Counted from the first letter of the stretch, positions 8,612-18,554 are shown. The stretch is DNA of 44,697 bases from Allgaiera indica (GCF_900106675.1 NZ_FNOB01000029.1:1-44697), one strand, 5' to 3'. Notes: generated from the sequence alone by a model not told the origin. Numbers and translations: made by a program.

Positions 8612-8950
8612 GTGAAACTGATCATTGCTGCAATCAAGCCGTTCAAGCTCGAGGAGGTCCGTGAGGCGCTGACCACCATCGGCGTGCGCGGCATGATGGT
8701 GACGGAAATCAAGGGATTCGGATCGCAATCGGGCCACACGGAAATCTACCGCGGCGCCGAATACGCGGTGAATTTCGTCCCCAAGGTCAAGCTTGAGATC
8801 GTCGTGTCCGAAGGGCTGGCCGATCAGGTGGTCGAAACCATCCAGACAACCGCCAAGACCGACAAGATCGGCGACGGCAAGATTTTCGTTCTCGACGTGG
8901 CATCGGCAGTGCGCGTGCGGACGGGCGAAACCAACGAAGACGCGCTTTGA
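8612..8950 (+). CDS. glnK: Nitrogen regulatory protein P-II
   Basis: A 112-residue trimeric signal protein that reads 2-oxoglutarate and ATP/ADP and blocks AmtB when nitrogen is plentiful. The T-loop HTEIYRGAEYAVNFVPKVK carries Tyr51, the uridylylation site. The C-terminal VRVRTGETNEDAL is the PII B/C-loop region. The GTG at 8612 gives exactly the family length and start (MKLIIAAIKPFKLEEVREAL-like), with GGAAGGG upstream; the longer ORF from 8558 is not needed. amtB follows after 29 bp, so GlnK rather than GlnB is the better name. Confidence 0.93.
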   Translation: MKLIIAAIKPFKLEEVREALTTIGVRGMMVTEIKGFGSQSGHTEIYRGAEYAVNFVPKVKLEIVVSEGLADQVVETIQTTAKTDKIGDGKIFVLDVASAVRVRTGETNEDAL

Positions 8951-8979
8951 CGCGGCGGTTCTAGGGAAGAGAGACAGAT

Positions 8980-10290
8980 ATGGCGAACACGAAGAAAACC
9001 CTGGGCCTGGCGGCGCTGACGACGGCGCTGATGGCCCTGCCTGCCTTTGCGGCCGACGCGCCCAAGCTGAACGCGGGCGATACCGCCTGGATGATGACCT
9101 CATCGGCGCTGGTGCTGTTCATGACGCTGCCGGGGCTGGCGCTGTTCTATGGCGGGCTGGTGCGCACCAAGAACATGCTGAGCGTGCTGATGCAATGCGC
9201 GCTGATCACCGGCCTGGTGATGGTGCTGTGGACGCTCTACGGCTATTCGGTGGCCTTCGGCGAGACCACGGGCGCGCTGGCGCCCTATTGGGGCGGGCTG
9301 GGCAAGGCCTTTTTGCATGGCGTGACGCTGGATTCGCTGTCGGGCACGATCCCCGAATATGTGTTCTTCGTGTTCCAGATGACCTTTGCGGTGATCACTC
9401 CCGCGCTGATCATCGGCGCTATCGTCGAGCGCGTGAAGCTGTCGGGCCTGATGCTGTTCGTCGGCCTCTGGGTCACCTTCGTCTACTTCCCGATCGCGCA
9501 CATGGTCTGGGGCGGCGACGGGCTGTTCTTTGCGATGGGCGCGATGGATTTCGCCGGCGGCACCGTGGTGCATATCAACGCAGGTATCGCGGGCTTCGTC
9601 GGCTGCCTGGTGATCGGCAAGCGCATCGGCTTCGGCAAGGAGAACATGGCGCCGCATTCGATGACCATGACGATGATCGGCGCCTCGATCCTGTGGGTCG
9701 GCTGGTTCGGCTTCAACGCCGGCTCGGCGTTGGGCGCGAACGGCACCGCGGGTCTTGCGATGATCAACACCTTCATCGCCACCGGCGCGGCGCTGCTGTC
9801 GTGGTCGGCGACCGAGGCGCTGGTGCGCGGCAAGGCCTCGATGCTGGGCGCCGCCTCGGGCATCGTCGCGGGGCTGGTCGCGATCACCCCGGCCTGCGGC
9901 TTCGTCGGCCCGATCGGCGGCCTGATCCTGGGGCTGGTCGTGTCGCCGATCTGCTTCTTCTTCGTCACCGTGGTGAAATCGAAATTCGGCTATGACGACA
10001 GCCTGGATGTCTTCGGCGTGCACTGCATCGGCGGCATCGTCGGCGCGCTGCTCACCGGCATCTTCGCCGCCGCCTCGTTGGGCGGTGTGGGCTATGCCGC
10101 GGGCCAGACGATGGGTGGCCAGCTCATGGTTCAGGTCGTGGCCGTGGTCACCACGCTGATCTGGTCGGGCGTGGGGTCGTTCATCTTCTACAAGATCGCG
10201 GACGCGGTCTTCGGCATTCGCGTGGACGTCGACAGCGAACGCGAGGGGCTCGACATCACCTCGCATGGCGAAGTGGCCTATCACTACTGA
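8980..10290 (+). CDS. amtB: Ammonium transporter
   Basis: A 436-residue Amt/Mep/Rh channel for NH4+/NH3. A cleavable N-terminal signal ([20 protein letters not shown], residues 7-26) precedes about 11 membrane segments. The first shows [18 protein letters not shown]. The twin pore histidines are in [10 protein letters not shown] and [10 protein letters not shown]. The cytoplasmic tail ends [17 protein letters not shown], the conserved GlnK-contact region. It is cotranscribed with glnK, its direct regulator, and closed by a strong terminator. Confidence 0.95.
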   Translation: MANTKKTLGLAALTTALMALPAFAADAPKLNAGDTAWMMTSSALVLFMTLPGLALFYGGLVRTKNMLSVLMQCALITGLVMVLWTLYGYSVAFGETTGALAPYWGGLGKAFLHGVTLDSLSGTIPEYVFFVFQMTFAVITPALIIGAIVERVKLSGLMLFVGLWVTFVYFPIAHMVWGGDGLFFAMGAMDFAGGTVVHINAGIAGFVGCLVIGKRIGFGKENMAPHSMTMTMIGASILWVGWFGFNAGSALGANGTAGLAMINTFIATGAALLSWSATEALVRGKASMLGAASGIVAGLVAITPACGFVGPIGGLILGLVVSPICFFFVTVVKSKFGYDDSLDVFGVHCIGGIVGALLTGIFAAASLGGVGYAAGQTMGGQLMVQVVAVVTTLIWSGVGSFIFYKIADAVFGIRVDVDSEREGLDITSHGEVAYHY

Positions 10291-10311
10291 TCCGATCCTC
10301 GGACCGGACGG

Positions 10312-10338
10312 AAACGGCGGGGCATTGCCCCGCCGTTT
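10312..10338 (+). terminator. Rho-independent terminator after amtB
   Basis: AAACGGCGGGGC (10312-10323), loop ATT, then GCCCCGCCGTTT (10327-10338) is a perfect 12-bp stem running into TTTTC and then ATTTCC. It lies 21 bases after the amtB stop. Confidence 0.85.
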
Positions 10339-10423
10339 TCATTTCCGCCGCGCGCGCCCGATCCGACCTCTTGAGTGCGCGCCGCGCAATCGCCATATCT
10401 TGCCGGCAACGAAAGAGGACACG

Positions 10424-11320
10424 ATGGCGACCCTGAAGACCGGTATCCTGATGGCGGCGCTGACCGCGCTGTTCATGGGCCTCGGCGCCCTGATCGGCGG
10501 CACGACCGGCGCGTTGATCGCCCTGGCGGTCGCGGCGGCGATGAACGTCTTCACCTGGTGGAATTCCGACCAGATGGTCCTGCGGATGCACAACGCGCAG
10601 GAGGTGAATTCGCGCACCGCGCCAGAGCTTTACGGCCTGGTGCAGCAGCTGTCGCGCAAGGCCGGCCTGCCGATGCCGCGGGTCTATGTGATCGAGACCG
10701 CCCAGCCCAACGCCTTCGCCACCGGCCGCTCGCCCGAACACGCCGCCGTCGCCGCCTCGCGCGGGCTGCTGCAAAGCCTGAGCCGAGAGGAACTGGCCGG
10801 TGTGCTGGCGCATGAACTGGCGCATATCAAGCACCGCGACACGCTGACGATGACGGTGACCGCGACCTTCGCGGGGGCGATCTCAATGCTGGCGAACTTT
10901 GCCTTCTGGTTTCGCACCGATCGCAACAACACGGGGCTGATCGGATCGCTCGCGATGATGATCCTGGCGCCGCTGGCGGCGGGTCTGGTGCAGATGGCGA
11001 TCAGTCGCGCCCGCGAATACGAGGCCGACCGAGAGGGCGGCGAGATCTGCGGCAACCCACTATGGCTGGCTTCGGCGCTGCACAGGATCGAGGCGTTCGC
11101 GGGCGCCAGCGTCAACGATACGGCCGAACGCCACCCGGCGACGGCGCACATGTTCATCATCAACCCGCTTCACGCGTTGCCGAGGGACCGGCTGTTCTCG
11201 ACCCATCCGGCCACCGAGAACCGGGTCGCGGCGCTGCGCGAACAGGCCGCCCGGATGGGCCGGACCGACGCGCCGCGCGCCCGGCCGCAGCAGAGCACGC
11301 CGCGCGGGCCCTGGGGCTGA
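10424..11320 (+). CDS. htpX: Membrane zinc metalloprotease HtpX
   Basis: A 298-residue M48 peptidase involved in quality control of inner-membrane proteins. Two N-terminal membrane helices (about residues 4-45) are followed by the zinc motif HELAH (130-134), two more hydrophobic segments (about 145-195), and [12 protein letters not shown], which supplies the third zinc ligand (Glu). The start at 10424 has AGAGGA 6 bases upstream. The C-terminal tail ([15 protein letters not shown]) is low complexity. Heat-shock control is common in the family, but no RpoH box was recognised here. Downstream, 11321-11549 holds no supported gene. Confidence 0.93.
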   Translation: MATLKTGILMAALTALFMGLGALIGGTTGALIALAVAAAMNVFTWWNSDQMVLRMHNAQEVNSRTAPELYGLVQQLSRKAGLPMPRVYVIETAQPNAFATGRSPEHAAVAASRGLLQSLSREELAGVLAHELAHIKHRDTLTMTVTATFAGAISMLANFAFWFRTDRNNTGLIGSLAMMILAPLAAGLVQMAISRAREYEADREGGEICGNPLWLASALHRIEAFAGASVNDTAERHPATAHMFIINPLHALPRDRLFSTHPATENRVAALREQAARMGRTDAPRARPQQSTPRGPWG

Positions 11321-11549
11321 CCGCGGCTGCGGCTGCCTAGGGTCCGGCGCGCGCTTGCCCGCACGCCGTCTCCATCCGGATGAACCGCCAGGGAAGCGCC
11401 CCGCCCCAGCGCGTCGCGCCGGCGAAAACGTCGCGGGGCGCGAAGGGCCAGCTTGCCCGGCGCCGCCCGTCATGCCGCCTGATGCTTCGCGGGGCCGGAC
11501 CGGAGCCACGGGCGATACCGGACCCGGCCGCGACGCGCCGCGGGTGGGG

Positions 11550-14500
11550 CTAGATCTCCTCGACCATCACCACGCCGTTGAGCGACTTCAGCGCCGAGCG
11601 GATCCGCGGCGAGACCGGCAGGTGCTTGCCGACCTCGATTTCCACCTCCTGGCCGTCGGGCGCGTTCAGGCAGAAGCGGATCGGGCCACGCCCGCGCGCG
11701 CCCTCGCCGCCGCCCATCTTCTCAAGCACCGCCTTGACCGAACCGGCTGCCTCGGGTGCACCGATATGAACGCGCAGCCCCATTCCGCCCGCATCCGCCA
11801 CCGCCCCCTCAAGCGGCACCACGCCCCGCCCGCGCGGGTCGAACTGGCCCTCGTTGAACTGCGCCTCTAGCGTCATGATCACCATGTCGGTCTGATCGAA
11901 GACCTTGCGCGCGGCATCGAAATCCTCGGGGAACATCACCATCCCCGACACCTGCCCGGTGGGATCCGAGATGTTCATGCGGAAAAACCGCGTGCCCTTG
12001 GCCGACTTGCGCTCCTGCAGGCCCGAGACCTTCACACCGACGCGACCCACCGCGCCGCCCTTGCGCTCGGCATCGGCCTGAAGGCCGGCCAGCGTTGGCA
12101 GGCCCTTGCGCTTTAGCGCACCGGCGAATTCGTCCAGCGGATGGCCCGACAGATAGAAGCCGATCGCCTGGAATTCCGCCGCCAGCCGGTCCTCGGGCAG
12201 CCAGTCGTCGCAGCGCGGCAGGCGCGGCTCGGGCAGGTCCTCGCCCGCCTCGCCGAACAGCGAAACCTGATCCGAGGCCTTCTGTTCATGCACCGCCCCC
12301 GAATAGGCCATCAGCGCCTCGAGCCCCTCGAAGACGCGCCGGCGGTTCGGGTCCAGCTGATCGAAGGCCCCGGCCCGCGCCATCATCTCCAGCGGGCGCT
12401 TGCCGACCCGCTTCATGTCCACCCGCCGGGCGAAATCGAAGAGGTTGACGAAGGGCTTCTCGCGGCCCTCCACCTTCCGCGCCTCGACCACCAGGCGCAT
12501 CGCATCAAGGCCCACGTTCTTCAGCGCACCCAGCGCATAGACAAGCTTCTGGTCGACCACGTCGAAACTGGCGAGCGAGCGGTTCACGCAGGGCGGCACG
12601 ATCTCGATTCCAAGGCCGCGGCGCACTTCCTCGGCATAGATCGCCAGCTTCTCGGTCAGGTGGATATCGCAATTCATGACGCCGGCCATGAATTCCACCG
12701 GATGGTTGGCCTTCAGCCAGGCGGTCTGGTAGCTGACCACCGCATAGGCCGCTGCGTGCGACTTGTTGAAGCCGTAGTTGGCGAATTTTTCCAGCAGGTC
12801 GAAGACCTCGGTCGCCTTCTTGGCATCGACCCCGTTCTGCTTCGCGCCCTCGACGAATTTGGGCCGCTCGGCGTCCATCGCCTCCTTGATCTTCTTGCCC
12901 ATCGCGCGGCGCAGAAGGTCGGCGCCGCCAAGCGAATAGCCCGCCATCACCTGGGCGATCTGCATCACCTGCTCCTGATAGACGATGATGCCCTGGGTCT
13001 CGGCCAGGATATGGTCGATCGAGGGATGGATCGAGGTGATCTCGCGCTGCCCGTTCTTGACCTCGCAATAGGTGGGGATGTTTTCCATCGGGCCGGGACG
13101 GTACAGCGCCACGAGGGCCACGATATCCTCGATGCAGGTGGGCTTCATGCGCCGCAGCGCATCCATCATCCCCGAGCTTTCCACCTGGAACACCGCGACC
13201 GTCTTGGCGCTGGTGTAAAGGTCGTAGGTCGGCTTGTCGCCCAGCGGGATCGTGTTGATCTGATCGGCCGTGCCCTCGGGTGGATCGTACAACTGGCGCC
13301 CGTCGGGGCCCACATGCAGATGGCGGCCGTTCTTGAGGATCAGATCCACCGCGTTCTGGATCACCGTCAGCGTCTTGAGGCCGAGGAAGTCGAACTTTAC
13401 CAGCCCCGCCTGTTCCACCCATTTCATGTTGAACTGCGTGGCCGGCATGTCCGAGCGCGGATCCTGGTAAAGCGGCACCAGCCGGTCCAGCGGCCGGTCG
13501 CCGATCACCACGCCCGCGGCATGGGTCGAGGCGTTGCGCAAAAGCCCCTCGACCTGCTGGCCGTAGTCAAGCAGGCGCTTGACCACCTCCTCGGTGCGGG
13601 CGGCCTCGCGCAGGCGTTCCTCCTGGATCAGCGCCTCCTTGATGGAAACCGGCTTCACCCCCTCGACCGGGATCAGCTTGGACAGCCGGTCGACCTGGCC
13701 ATAGGGCATCTGCAAGACGCGGCCCACGTCGCGCACCGCGGCCTTTGACAGAAGCGCGCCGAAGGTGATGATCTGGCCCACCTTGTCGCGGCCGTATTTC
13801 TCCTGGACGTAGCGGATGGTTTCCTCGCGCCGGTCCATGCAGAAATCGATGTCGAAGTCGGGCATCGAGACCCGTTCGGGGTTCAGGAAGCGTTCGAACA
13901 GCAGGCTGTAGCGCAGCGGATCAAGGTCTGTAATGGTCAGCGCATAGGCCACCAGCGAGCCCGCGCCCGAACCCCGCCCCGGCCCGACGGGAATGCCCTG
14001 TTCCTTCGACCACTTGATGAAATCGGCCACGATCAGGAAGTAGCCCGGGAAGCCCATCTGCTCGATGATCCCCAGCTCGAACTTCAGCCGCTCCTCGTAG
14101 TCCGCGACCGGCACCGCATGGGGGATGACCTTCAGGCGTGCCTCCAGCCCGTCCCAGGCCTGGCGGCGCAGTTCCTCGACCTCGTCATCGGCGAAGCGCG
14201 GCAGGATCGGCGCGCGCTTGGGCACCTTGTAGGCGCAGCGCCGCGCGATCTCGACACTGTTCTCGACCGCCTCGGGCAGATCGGCGAACAGGGTCACCAT
14301 CTCGGCCTCGGACTTCAGGTAATGCTGTGGCGTCAGGCGGCGGCGGGGCTCCTGCTGATCGACATAGGCGCCCTCCTTGATGCACAAGAGCGCGTCATGG
14401 GCCTCGTACATCTCCGCCTTGGGAAAGTAGACATCGTTCGTGGCGACCAGCGGCAAGCCCATCGCATAGGCCATCTCGACATGGCCCTTTTCGGTGGCGC

Positions 14501-15068
14501 GCTCGGCCTCGGTGGGCTGGCCGCCCTCGCCGGGGTGGCGCTGCAATTCGACGTAAAGGCGGTCGGGGTAGATCTCGGCCAGCCGGCGCATCAGCGCCTC
14601 GGCCTTTGGGCCCTGGCCGGCCTGCAACAGCTTGCCGATCGGGCCTTCGGGACCGCCGGTCAGGCAGATCAGCCCCTCGGAATGGGCGGCCAGTTCCCCG
14701 ATCGTGACCTCGGGCAGCGCGCCTTGCTTGTCGAGATAGAGGCACGAGTTCAGCTTCATCAGGTTCTCGTAGCCCCGTTCGGACTGCGCCAGCAGGACAA
14801 CGGGCGCGGGCGGGCGCGGGCGTTCGCCGGGCTGCGGCGGGTCGTAGGCCAGATCCACCTGACAGCCGACGATCGGCTGCACCCCGACCCCGGCCGCGAG
14901 GGTCGAGAATTCCAGCGCGCAGAACATGTTGTTGGTATCGGTCACGGCGATCGCGGGGATGCCTTGCGATTCGCAAAGTTTCACCAGCTTCTTCACCGGC
15001 ACCGCCCCTTCGAGCAGCGAATATTCGGTGTGAACGCGCAGATGGATGAATCGGGGAGGCTTGGTCAT
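11550..15068 (-). CDS. dnaE: DNA polymerase III subunit alpha
   Basis: The 1172-residue replicative polymerase, full length for DnaE1. The N-terminal PHP domain starts FIHLRVHTEYSLLEGA. The palm carries the catalytic aspartates in SMPDFDIDFCMDRREE and GPGRGSGAGSLVAYAL nearby. The helix-hairpin-helix region, beta-clamp motif region (SDQVSLFGE, about residue 920) and OB fold (about 1000-1080) follow in order. The start at 15068 gives the usual MTKPPRFIHLRVHTEYS N-terminus. It is the only large gene on this strand here, convergent with htpX and divergent from the small membrane ORF. Confidence 0.96.
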   Translation of the reverse strand: MTKPPRFIHLRVHTEYSLLEGAVPVKKLVKLCESQGIPAIAVTDTNNMFCALEFSTLAAGVGVQPIVGCQVDLAYDPPQPGERPRPPAPVVLLAQSERGYENLMKLNSCLYLDKQGALPEVTIGELAAHSEGLICLTGGPEGPIGKLLQAGQGPKAEALMRRLAEIYPDRLYVELQRHPGEGGQPTEAERATEKGHVEMAYAMGLPLVATNDVYFPKAEMYEAHDALLCIKEGAYVDQQEPRRRLTPQHYLKSEAEMVTLFADLPEAVENSVEIARRCAYKVPKRAPILPRFADDEVEELRRQAWDGLEARLKVIPHAVPVADYEERLKFELGIIEQMGFPGYFLIVADFIKWSKEQGIPVGPGRGSGAGSLVAYALTITDLDPLRYSLLFERFLNPERVSMPDFDIDFCMDRREETIRYVQEKYGRDKVGQIITFGALLSKAAVRDVGRVLQMPYGQVDRLSKLIPVEGVKPVSIKEALIQEERLREAARTEEVVKRLLDYGQQVEGLLRNASTHAAGVVIGDRPLDRLVPLYQDPRSDMPATQFNMKWVEQAGLVKFDFLGLKTLTVIQNAVDLILKNGRHLHVGPDGRQLYDPPEGTADQINTIPLGDKPTYDLYTSAKTVAVFQVESSGMMDALRRMKPTCIEDIVALVALYRPGPMENIPTYCEVKNGQREITSIHPSIDHILAETQGIIVYQEQVMQIAQVMAGYSLGGADLLRRAMGKKIKEAMDAERPKFVEGAKQNGVDAKKATEVFDLLEKFANYGFNKSHAAAYAVVSYQTAWLKANHPVEFMAGVMNCDIHLTEKLAIYAEEVRRGLGIEIVPPCVNRSLASFDVVDQKLVYALGALKNVGLDAMRLVVEARKVEGREKPFVNLFDFARRVDMKRVGKRPLEMMARAGAFDQLDPNRRRVFEGLEALMAYSGAVHEQKASDQVSLFGEAGEDLPEPRLPRCDDWLPEDRLAAEFQAIGFYLSGHPLDEFAGALKRKGLPTLAGLQADAERKGGAVGRVGVKVSGLQERKSAKGTRFFRMNISDPTGQVSGMVMFPEDFDAARKVFDQTDMVIMTLEAQFNEGQFDPRGRGVVPLEGAVADAGGMGLRVHIGAPEAAGSVKAVLEKMGGGEGARGRGPIRFCLNAPDGQEVEIEVGKHLPVSPRIRSALKSLNGVVMVEEI

Positions 15069-15202
15069 GGCGCAAGCCTACTCAGCGCGCGCGGGAAGGG
15101 AAAGCGCCCGCGGCGCGGCCTGGGTCCGCCCCTTTCCCCCTGCGGCATTTTTCCGGATGCGAGGGCTGGGCGCGCGCGATAGGCTGCGCTGCAGGAGGCG
15201 AG

Positions 15203-15361
15203 ATGACCCAGGACCCGAACCCCGAAAGCGACCTCTCCGCCGAAGATCAGCGCAACCGGATGCGCGGCGCCAACCGCGGCCTCGCACTTTTGCTGATCGG
15301 CGGCGCGCTTGCGATGCTGGCCGCCGCCTTCGCGGTGGCGCTGGTCGTCACCCATGGCTGA
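15203..15361 (+). CDS. Small single-pass membrane protein upstream of Sco
   Basis: A 52-residue ORF (MTQDPNPESDLSAEDQRNRM at the start) with a charged N-terminal 27 residues and one TM helix (about 28-50, LALLLIGGALAMLAAAFAVA). It has a good ribosome binding site (GGAGG, 15194-15198) and its stop lies inside the Sco gene, an 8-bp overlap, so it is almost certainly translated and coupled to Sco. Small membrane proteins of this form (charged N-terminus, one helix, about 50 residues) are encoded in cytochrome oxidase assembly clusters of alphaproteobacteria (CtaF/CoxF-like). That match is by form and place only, not sequence identity. Confidence 0.65.
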   Translation: MTQDPNPESDLSAEDQRNRMRGANRGLALLLIGGALAMLAAAFAVALVVTHG

Positions 15362-15959
15362 CCTGACCCGCCGCAGCGCGATCGCGCTTGTGGGGGCCTC
15401 GGCCCTGGCCGCGTGCCGCAAGGACAAGCCCTGGAACTCGATCGATGTCGAGGGCGCCCTGCCGGCGCTGGATTTTGCCCTGACGCGGGCGCGCGACGCC
15501 AAGCTGGTGACCCAGGCGGATTACCGCGGCAAGCTGGTGATGCTGTTCTTCGGCTTCACCCATTGCCCCGATGTCTGTCCGCTGACCATGGGCAACCTGC
15601 TGCAGGTGCTGGACCGGATGGGCGAGGATGGGCGCGATATCCGCATTCTGTTCGTCACCGTCGACCCCCGGCGCGATACGCCGCCGGTGCTGAAGGCCTA
15701 TGTCGAGGATCTCTCGCCCCAGGTCGTGGGCCTGCGGGGCACGCCCAATCAGCTGGCGCAGGTCGCGCGGCGCTACCGGGTCACCTACAAGGTGATCCCC
15801 GCAAACGACACCCGGCCCTATCAGGTAGTGCATGGGCCGTCGGTCTATGTGTTCGACCGCGCCGGCGATGCAAGGTTGATGATCCCGCGCTTCTATGACA
15901 ATTCCGCTGACATCAAGGGCGTGACCGAGGACATGACGCGGCTGGCACACGGCGCCTGA
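15354..15959 (+). CDS. Sco1/SenC-family copper chaperone
   Basis: A 201-residue thioredoxin-fold protein that delivers copper to the CuA centre of cytochrome oxidase. An N-terminal RRSAIALVGASALAAC segment looks like a lipoprotein signal with Cys21 as the acylated residue. The copper ligands are FTHCPDVCP (Cys71, Cys75) and His160 in YQVVHGPSVYV. The start at 15354 overlaps the preceding small ORF by 8 bp. A convergent CtaG-like gene begins 9 bp after its end, giving a small oxidase-assembly island with no oxidase subunit genes in view. Homologues in Rhodobacter (PrrC/SenC) also affect redox signalling. Confidence 0.9.
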   Translation: MADLTRRSAIALVGASALAACRKDKPWNSIDVEGALPALDFALTRARDAKLVTQADYRGKLVMLFFGFTHCPDVCPLTMGNLLQVLDRMGEDGRDIRILFVTVDPRRDTPPVLKAYVEDLSPQVVGLRGTPNQLAQVARRYRVTYKVIPANDTRPYQVVHGPSVYVFDRAGDARLMIPRFYDNSADIKGVTEDMTRLAHGA

Positions 15960-15968
15960 GCCGGCATG

Positions 15969-16895
15969 TTAAGCCCGCTGCGCGTCAGCCCGGCGCATGT
16001 TGTTGAGCACCACGATCAGCGCCAGCGCGCTCATCATCGCGGGGGGGATCCAGATCACGATGCCGCCGATCTGCTGATCGGTCACCGCGTCGATGCCGGG
16101 GAAGTAGCGCCCGCAATAGGCGTAATAGGGAAACAGATCGCGGGTTGCGAAGGTGATCAGCGCCCCCAGAACGATCTGCGGAAACATCACCGCCACCGCC
16201 AAAGCGGCACGCAGCCCGAACCCCACCCCGGTGCGCGCCCTGGGCCGGGTGTCCAGCACCATCGCCCAGAACAGGATGCCATCCACCGCCATCGACCAGT
16301 TCATCAGCTGATACAGCACGGGATCCAGCATCGCCACGAAATGCACCGGCGGGATCAGCCAGAACCAGAACAGCCCCACGAACAGCCCCGTCGCCAGCGC
16401 CGGATGCTGCACCACGCGCATCACGCGCCGTGCCGCCGCCCCGCCGCACAGATGGCGCAGCCAATCCGGCCCTCCGGCCAGGATCACCGGCCCGGCCATG
16501 CTCAGCCCCAGCAAGACCGGCCCGACATGATGCAGCGCCACATGCTGTATCCGGTTGAGGAAGAACATCCGCTGCGCGAGATATTCGAACCCGGTCTGCA
16601 CAGCGATCCAGATCAACGCGATGCCGGCCAGAAACGCCACCCTCCGCCATAGCGCCGGCACCGCCCCGCCCTGGCGCGACAGCCGCCCCAGACCGCGCAG
16701 ATACCAAAAAAGCGCCAGCGCCACCGCACCATAGACCGGCGCCTCGAAAGAATAGGGTCCGATCACCGGCATATCGGCCGGATAGCGGGACGAGACCAGC
16801 CACAGCCCCGCCCCGACAAGGGCGATCAGCACATAGACCAGCCCGGCGCCGCCCACGCGGCCTATCGGCCCGCCCCCTGCCGTGATATCGCTCAT
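15969..16895 (-). CDS. CtaG-like cytochrome c oxidase assembly membrane protein (caa3_CtaG family)
   Basis: A 308-residue polytopic protein with about seven hydrophobic segments. The family landmarks are RIQHVALHHVGPVLLGLS (about residues 133-150, His-rich and probably metal-related), PVHFVAMLDPVLYQLMNWSM and DQQIGGIVIWIPPAMMS. It belongs to the caa3_CtaG family found with copper oxidases, not to the Cox11 type also called CtaG. The start at 16895 has GGGAG 8 bases upstream. It converges on the Sco gene, which supports a role in copper oxidase assembly. Confidence 0.82.
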   Translation of the reverse strand: MSDITAGGGPIGRVGGAGLVYVLIALVGAGLWLVSSRYPADMPVIGPYSFEAPVYGAVALALFWYLRGLGRLSRQGGAVPALWRRVAFLAGIALIWIAVQTGFEYLAQRMFFLNRIQHVALHHVGPVLLGLSMAGPVILAGGPDWLRHLCGGAAARRVMRVVQHPALATGLFVGLFWFWLIPPVHFVAMLDPVLYQLMNWSMAVDGILFWAMVLDTRPRARTGVGFGLRAALAVAVMFPQIVLGALITFATRDLFPYYAYCGRYFPGIDAVTDQQIGGIVIWIPPAMMSALALIVVLNNMRRADAQRA

Positions 16896-17007
16896 CCGCG
16901 TTCTCCCGCCTGCCGATCAGCCTACTGCGCCGCCACCGATCAGGGAAGTGCGACCGATTGTTCGGCGCCGCGCGAAACACCTTCACCCGATTGCGAAGAT
17001 AGCGCGC

Positions 17008-17021
17008 TTGCCAACTGGCAA
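17008..17021. promoter_or_regulatory. Palindrome upstream of xdhA, possible operator
   Basis: TTGCCA-AC-TGGCAA is a perfect 6-bp dyad that extends to GCGC on both sides with one extra A on the right arm (17004-17025). It is the only clear dyad in the 237-bp gap 16896-17132 between divergent ctaG-like and xdhA, about 110 bases before the xdhA start. No regulator gene is adjacent. Confidence 0.4.
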
Positions 17022-17132
17022 AGCGCCCGGCTTCATGTTTCAAGTGAGTGTGAAGATAGGGGCCGCCTCCCGCCCTACGCCGCATCGGGCCGGGACGCCA
17101 AGCCATGAACCAATGTAACGCGGCGGGTTGAA

Positions 17133-18554
17133 ATGCACATGTTGGAGACCCGGTTTCTCCTCAACGGCGCTCCGGTCAGCCTGACTGATGTGCCCCCCAC
17201 CCGGACCCTGCTGGACTGGCTGCGCGAGGACCGAGCGCTCACCGGTACCAAGGAAGGCTGCAACGAGGGCGATTGCGGCGCCTGCACGGTGATGGTCTCG
17301 GATGCCGCCGGCAGCCGCGCGCTGAATGCCTGCCTGCTATTCGTGCCCCAACTGCACGGCAAGGCGGTCCGCACGGTCGAGGGCCTGGCCGCCGCCGACG
17401 GCACCCTGCATCCGCTGCAAGAAGCGATGATCGCCCATCACGGCAGCCAATGCGGTTTCTGCACACCGGGCGTCACCATGGCGCTGGCCTGCGCCCAAGC
17501 GCAGGGCCGCCGCGATCATGACGACGTGCTGGCCGGCAATCTCTGCCGCTGCACCGGTTATGCCCCCATCATCCGCGCCGCCGAAGCCGCCGCCTCCGCC
17601 CCGCGCCCCGCTTGGATCACGGCCGACCGCAAGGCCCTCTCTTCTCCCTTCATCTTGGGGGAAATACTCCCGGGGGGGACCGGGGGGGCAGGCAGCCCCC
17701 CCGGCTTCCGCCCGACAAACAGCGATGCGCTGGCCGATTGGTATGCCGCCCACCCCGACGCCACGCTGATCGCGGGGGCGACCGACGTGGGCCTCTGGGT
17801 CACCAAGCAATTGCGCGATCCGGGCCCCGTGGCCTTCCTCGCCGGGGTCGAGGACCTGCGCCACATAGAGACCCGCGGCAAGGTGATCGGCGTCGGCGCC
17901 TGCGTCACGATCGAGACCCTGCGCCGGGCCATGGAAGACGTCCACCCCAGCCTTGCCGAACTGCTGCGCCGCTTCGCCAGCCTGCAGGTGCGCGAGGCCG
18001 CGACCATCGGCGGCAACATCGCCAACGGCTCGCCCATCGGCGACACCCCGCCCGCGCTGATCGCGCTGGGCGCCACGCTGCACCTGCGCCGGGGCGACGA
18101 CATGCGCAGCCTGCCGCTGGAGGATTTCTTCCTCGACTACGGCCGCCAGGACCGCCGCCCCGGCGAATTCGTCGCCGCCGTCACCTTTCCGGCCGAAGCG
18201 CCGGGGCTGCGCTGCTACAAGCTGTCGAAACGCTTCGATCAGGATATCTCGGCGGTCTGCGGCGGCTTCAACCTGACCGTCGCTGACGGCCGCATCGCCG
18301 AGGCGCGCATCGCTTTCGGCGGCATGGCGGGCGTACCGAAGCGCGCCGCCGCCGTCGAGGCCGCGCTGACCGGCCAACCCTGGGCAGAGGCCACGCTGCA
18401 CGCCGCCCTGCCCGCCTTCGACGAGGATTTCACGCCGCTCAGCGACATGCGCGCCTCGGCCGGCTACCGGCTGCGCGCGGCGCAGAACATGCTGATCCGC
18501 TACTGGCACGACCGCGCGGGCGCGTCGGTGGATGTGCTGCAGGTGCAGCCATGA
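17133..18554 (+). CDS. xdhA: Xanthine dehydrogenase small (FeS/FAD) subunit
   Basis: A 473-residue subunit carrying two [2Fe-2S] clusters and FAD. Cluster cysteines: CNEGDCGAC (43, 48, 51) with Cys67, then CGFC (107, 110) and CRC (138, 140). The FAD domain begins around [15 protein letters not shown] (about residue 212) with [17 protein letters not shown]. Between them, residues 172-190 ([19 protein letters not shown]) are encoded by a copy of the dispersed repeat and look foreign to the linker. The second ATG, at 17139, is an alternative start. The stop overlaps the xdhB start (ATGA). The subunit passes electrons from the molybdenum centre to NAD+. Confidence 0.93.
   Translation: MHMLETRFLLNGAPVSLTDVPPTRTLLDWLREDRALTGTKEGCNEGDCGACTVMVSDAAGSRALNACLLFVPQLHGKAVRTVEGLAAADGTLHPLQEAMIAHHGSQCGFCTPGVTMALACAQAQGRRDHDDVLAGNLCRCTGYAPIIRAAEAAASAPRPAWITADRKALSSPFILGEILPGGTGGAGSPPGFRPTNSDALADWYAAHPDATLIAGATDVGLWVTKQLRDPGPVAFLAGVEDLRHIETRGKVIGVGACVTIETLRRAMEDVHPSLAELLRRFASLQVREAATIGGNIANGSPIGDTPPALIALGATLHLRRGDDMRSLPLEDFFLDYGRQDRRPGEFVAAVTFPAEAPGLRCYKLSKRFDQDISAVCGGFNLTVADGRIAEARIAFGGMAGVPKRAAAVEAALTGQPWAEATLHAALPAFDEDFTPLSDMRASAGYRLRAAQNMLIRYWHDRAGASVDVLQVQP
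17648..17702 (-). repeat. Dispersed hairpin repeat, copy inside xdhA (antisense)
   Basis: Read on the minus strand: G7, loop CTGCCTG, C7 (17702-17682), then GGT, a C7 run, GGGAGTATTT, CCCCC and AAGATGAAG ending at 17648. The plus-strand gene reads it in frame as residues 172-190 in the linker between the FeS and FAD domains. It shares layout and sequence with six other copies in this window. Confidence 0.75.

Noticed and set aside
11355-11870. Plus-strand frame between htpX and dnaE
   Set aside because: Mostly antisense to dnaE, Arg/Pro/Ala-rich, no domain and no convincing start; 11321-11549 holds no supported gene.
12141-13748. 535-codon plus-strand frame inside dnaE
   Set aside because: Antisense shadow of the polymerase; no ribosome site or domain.
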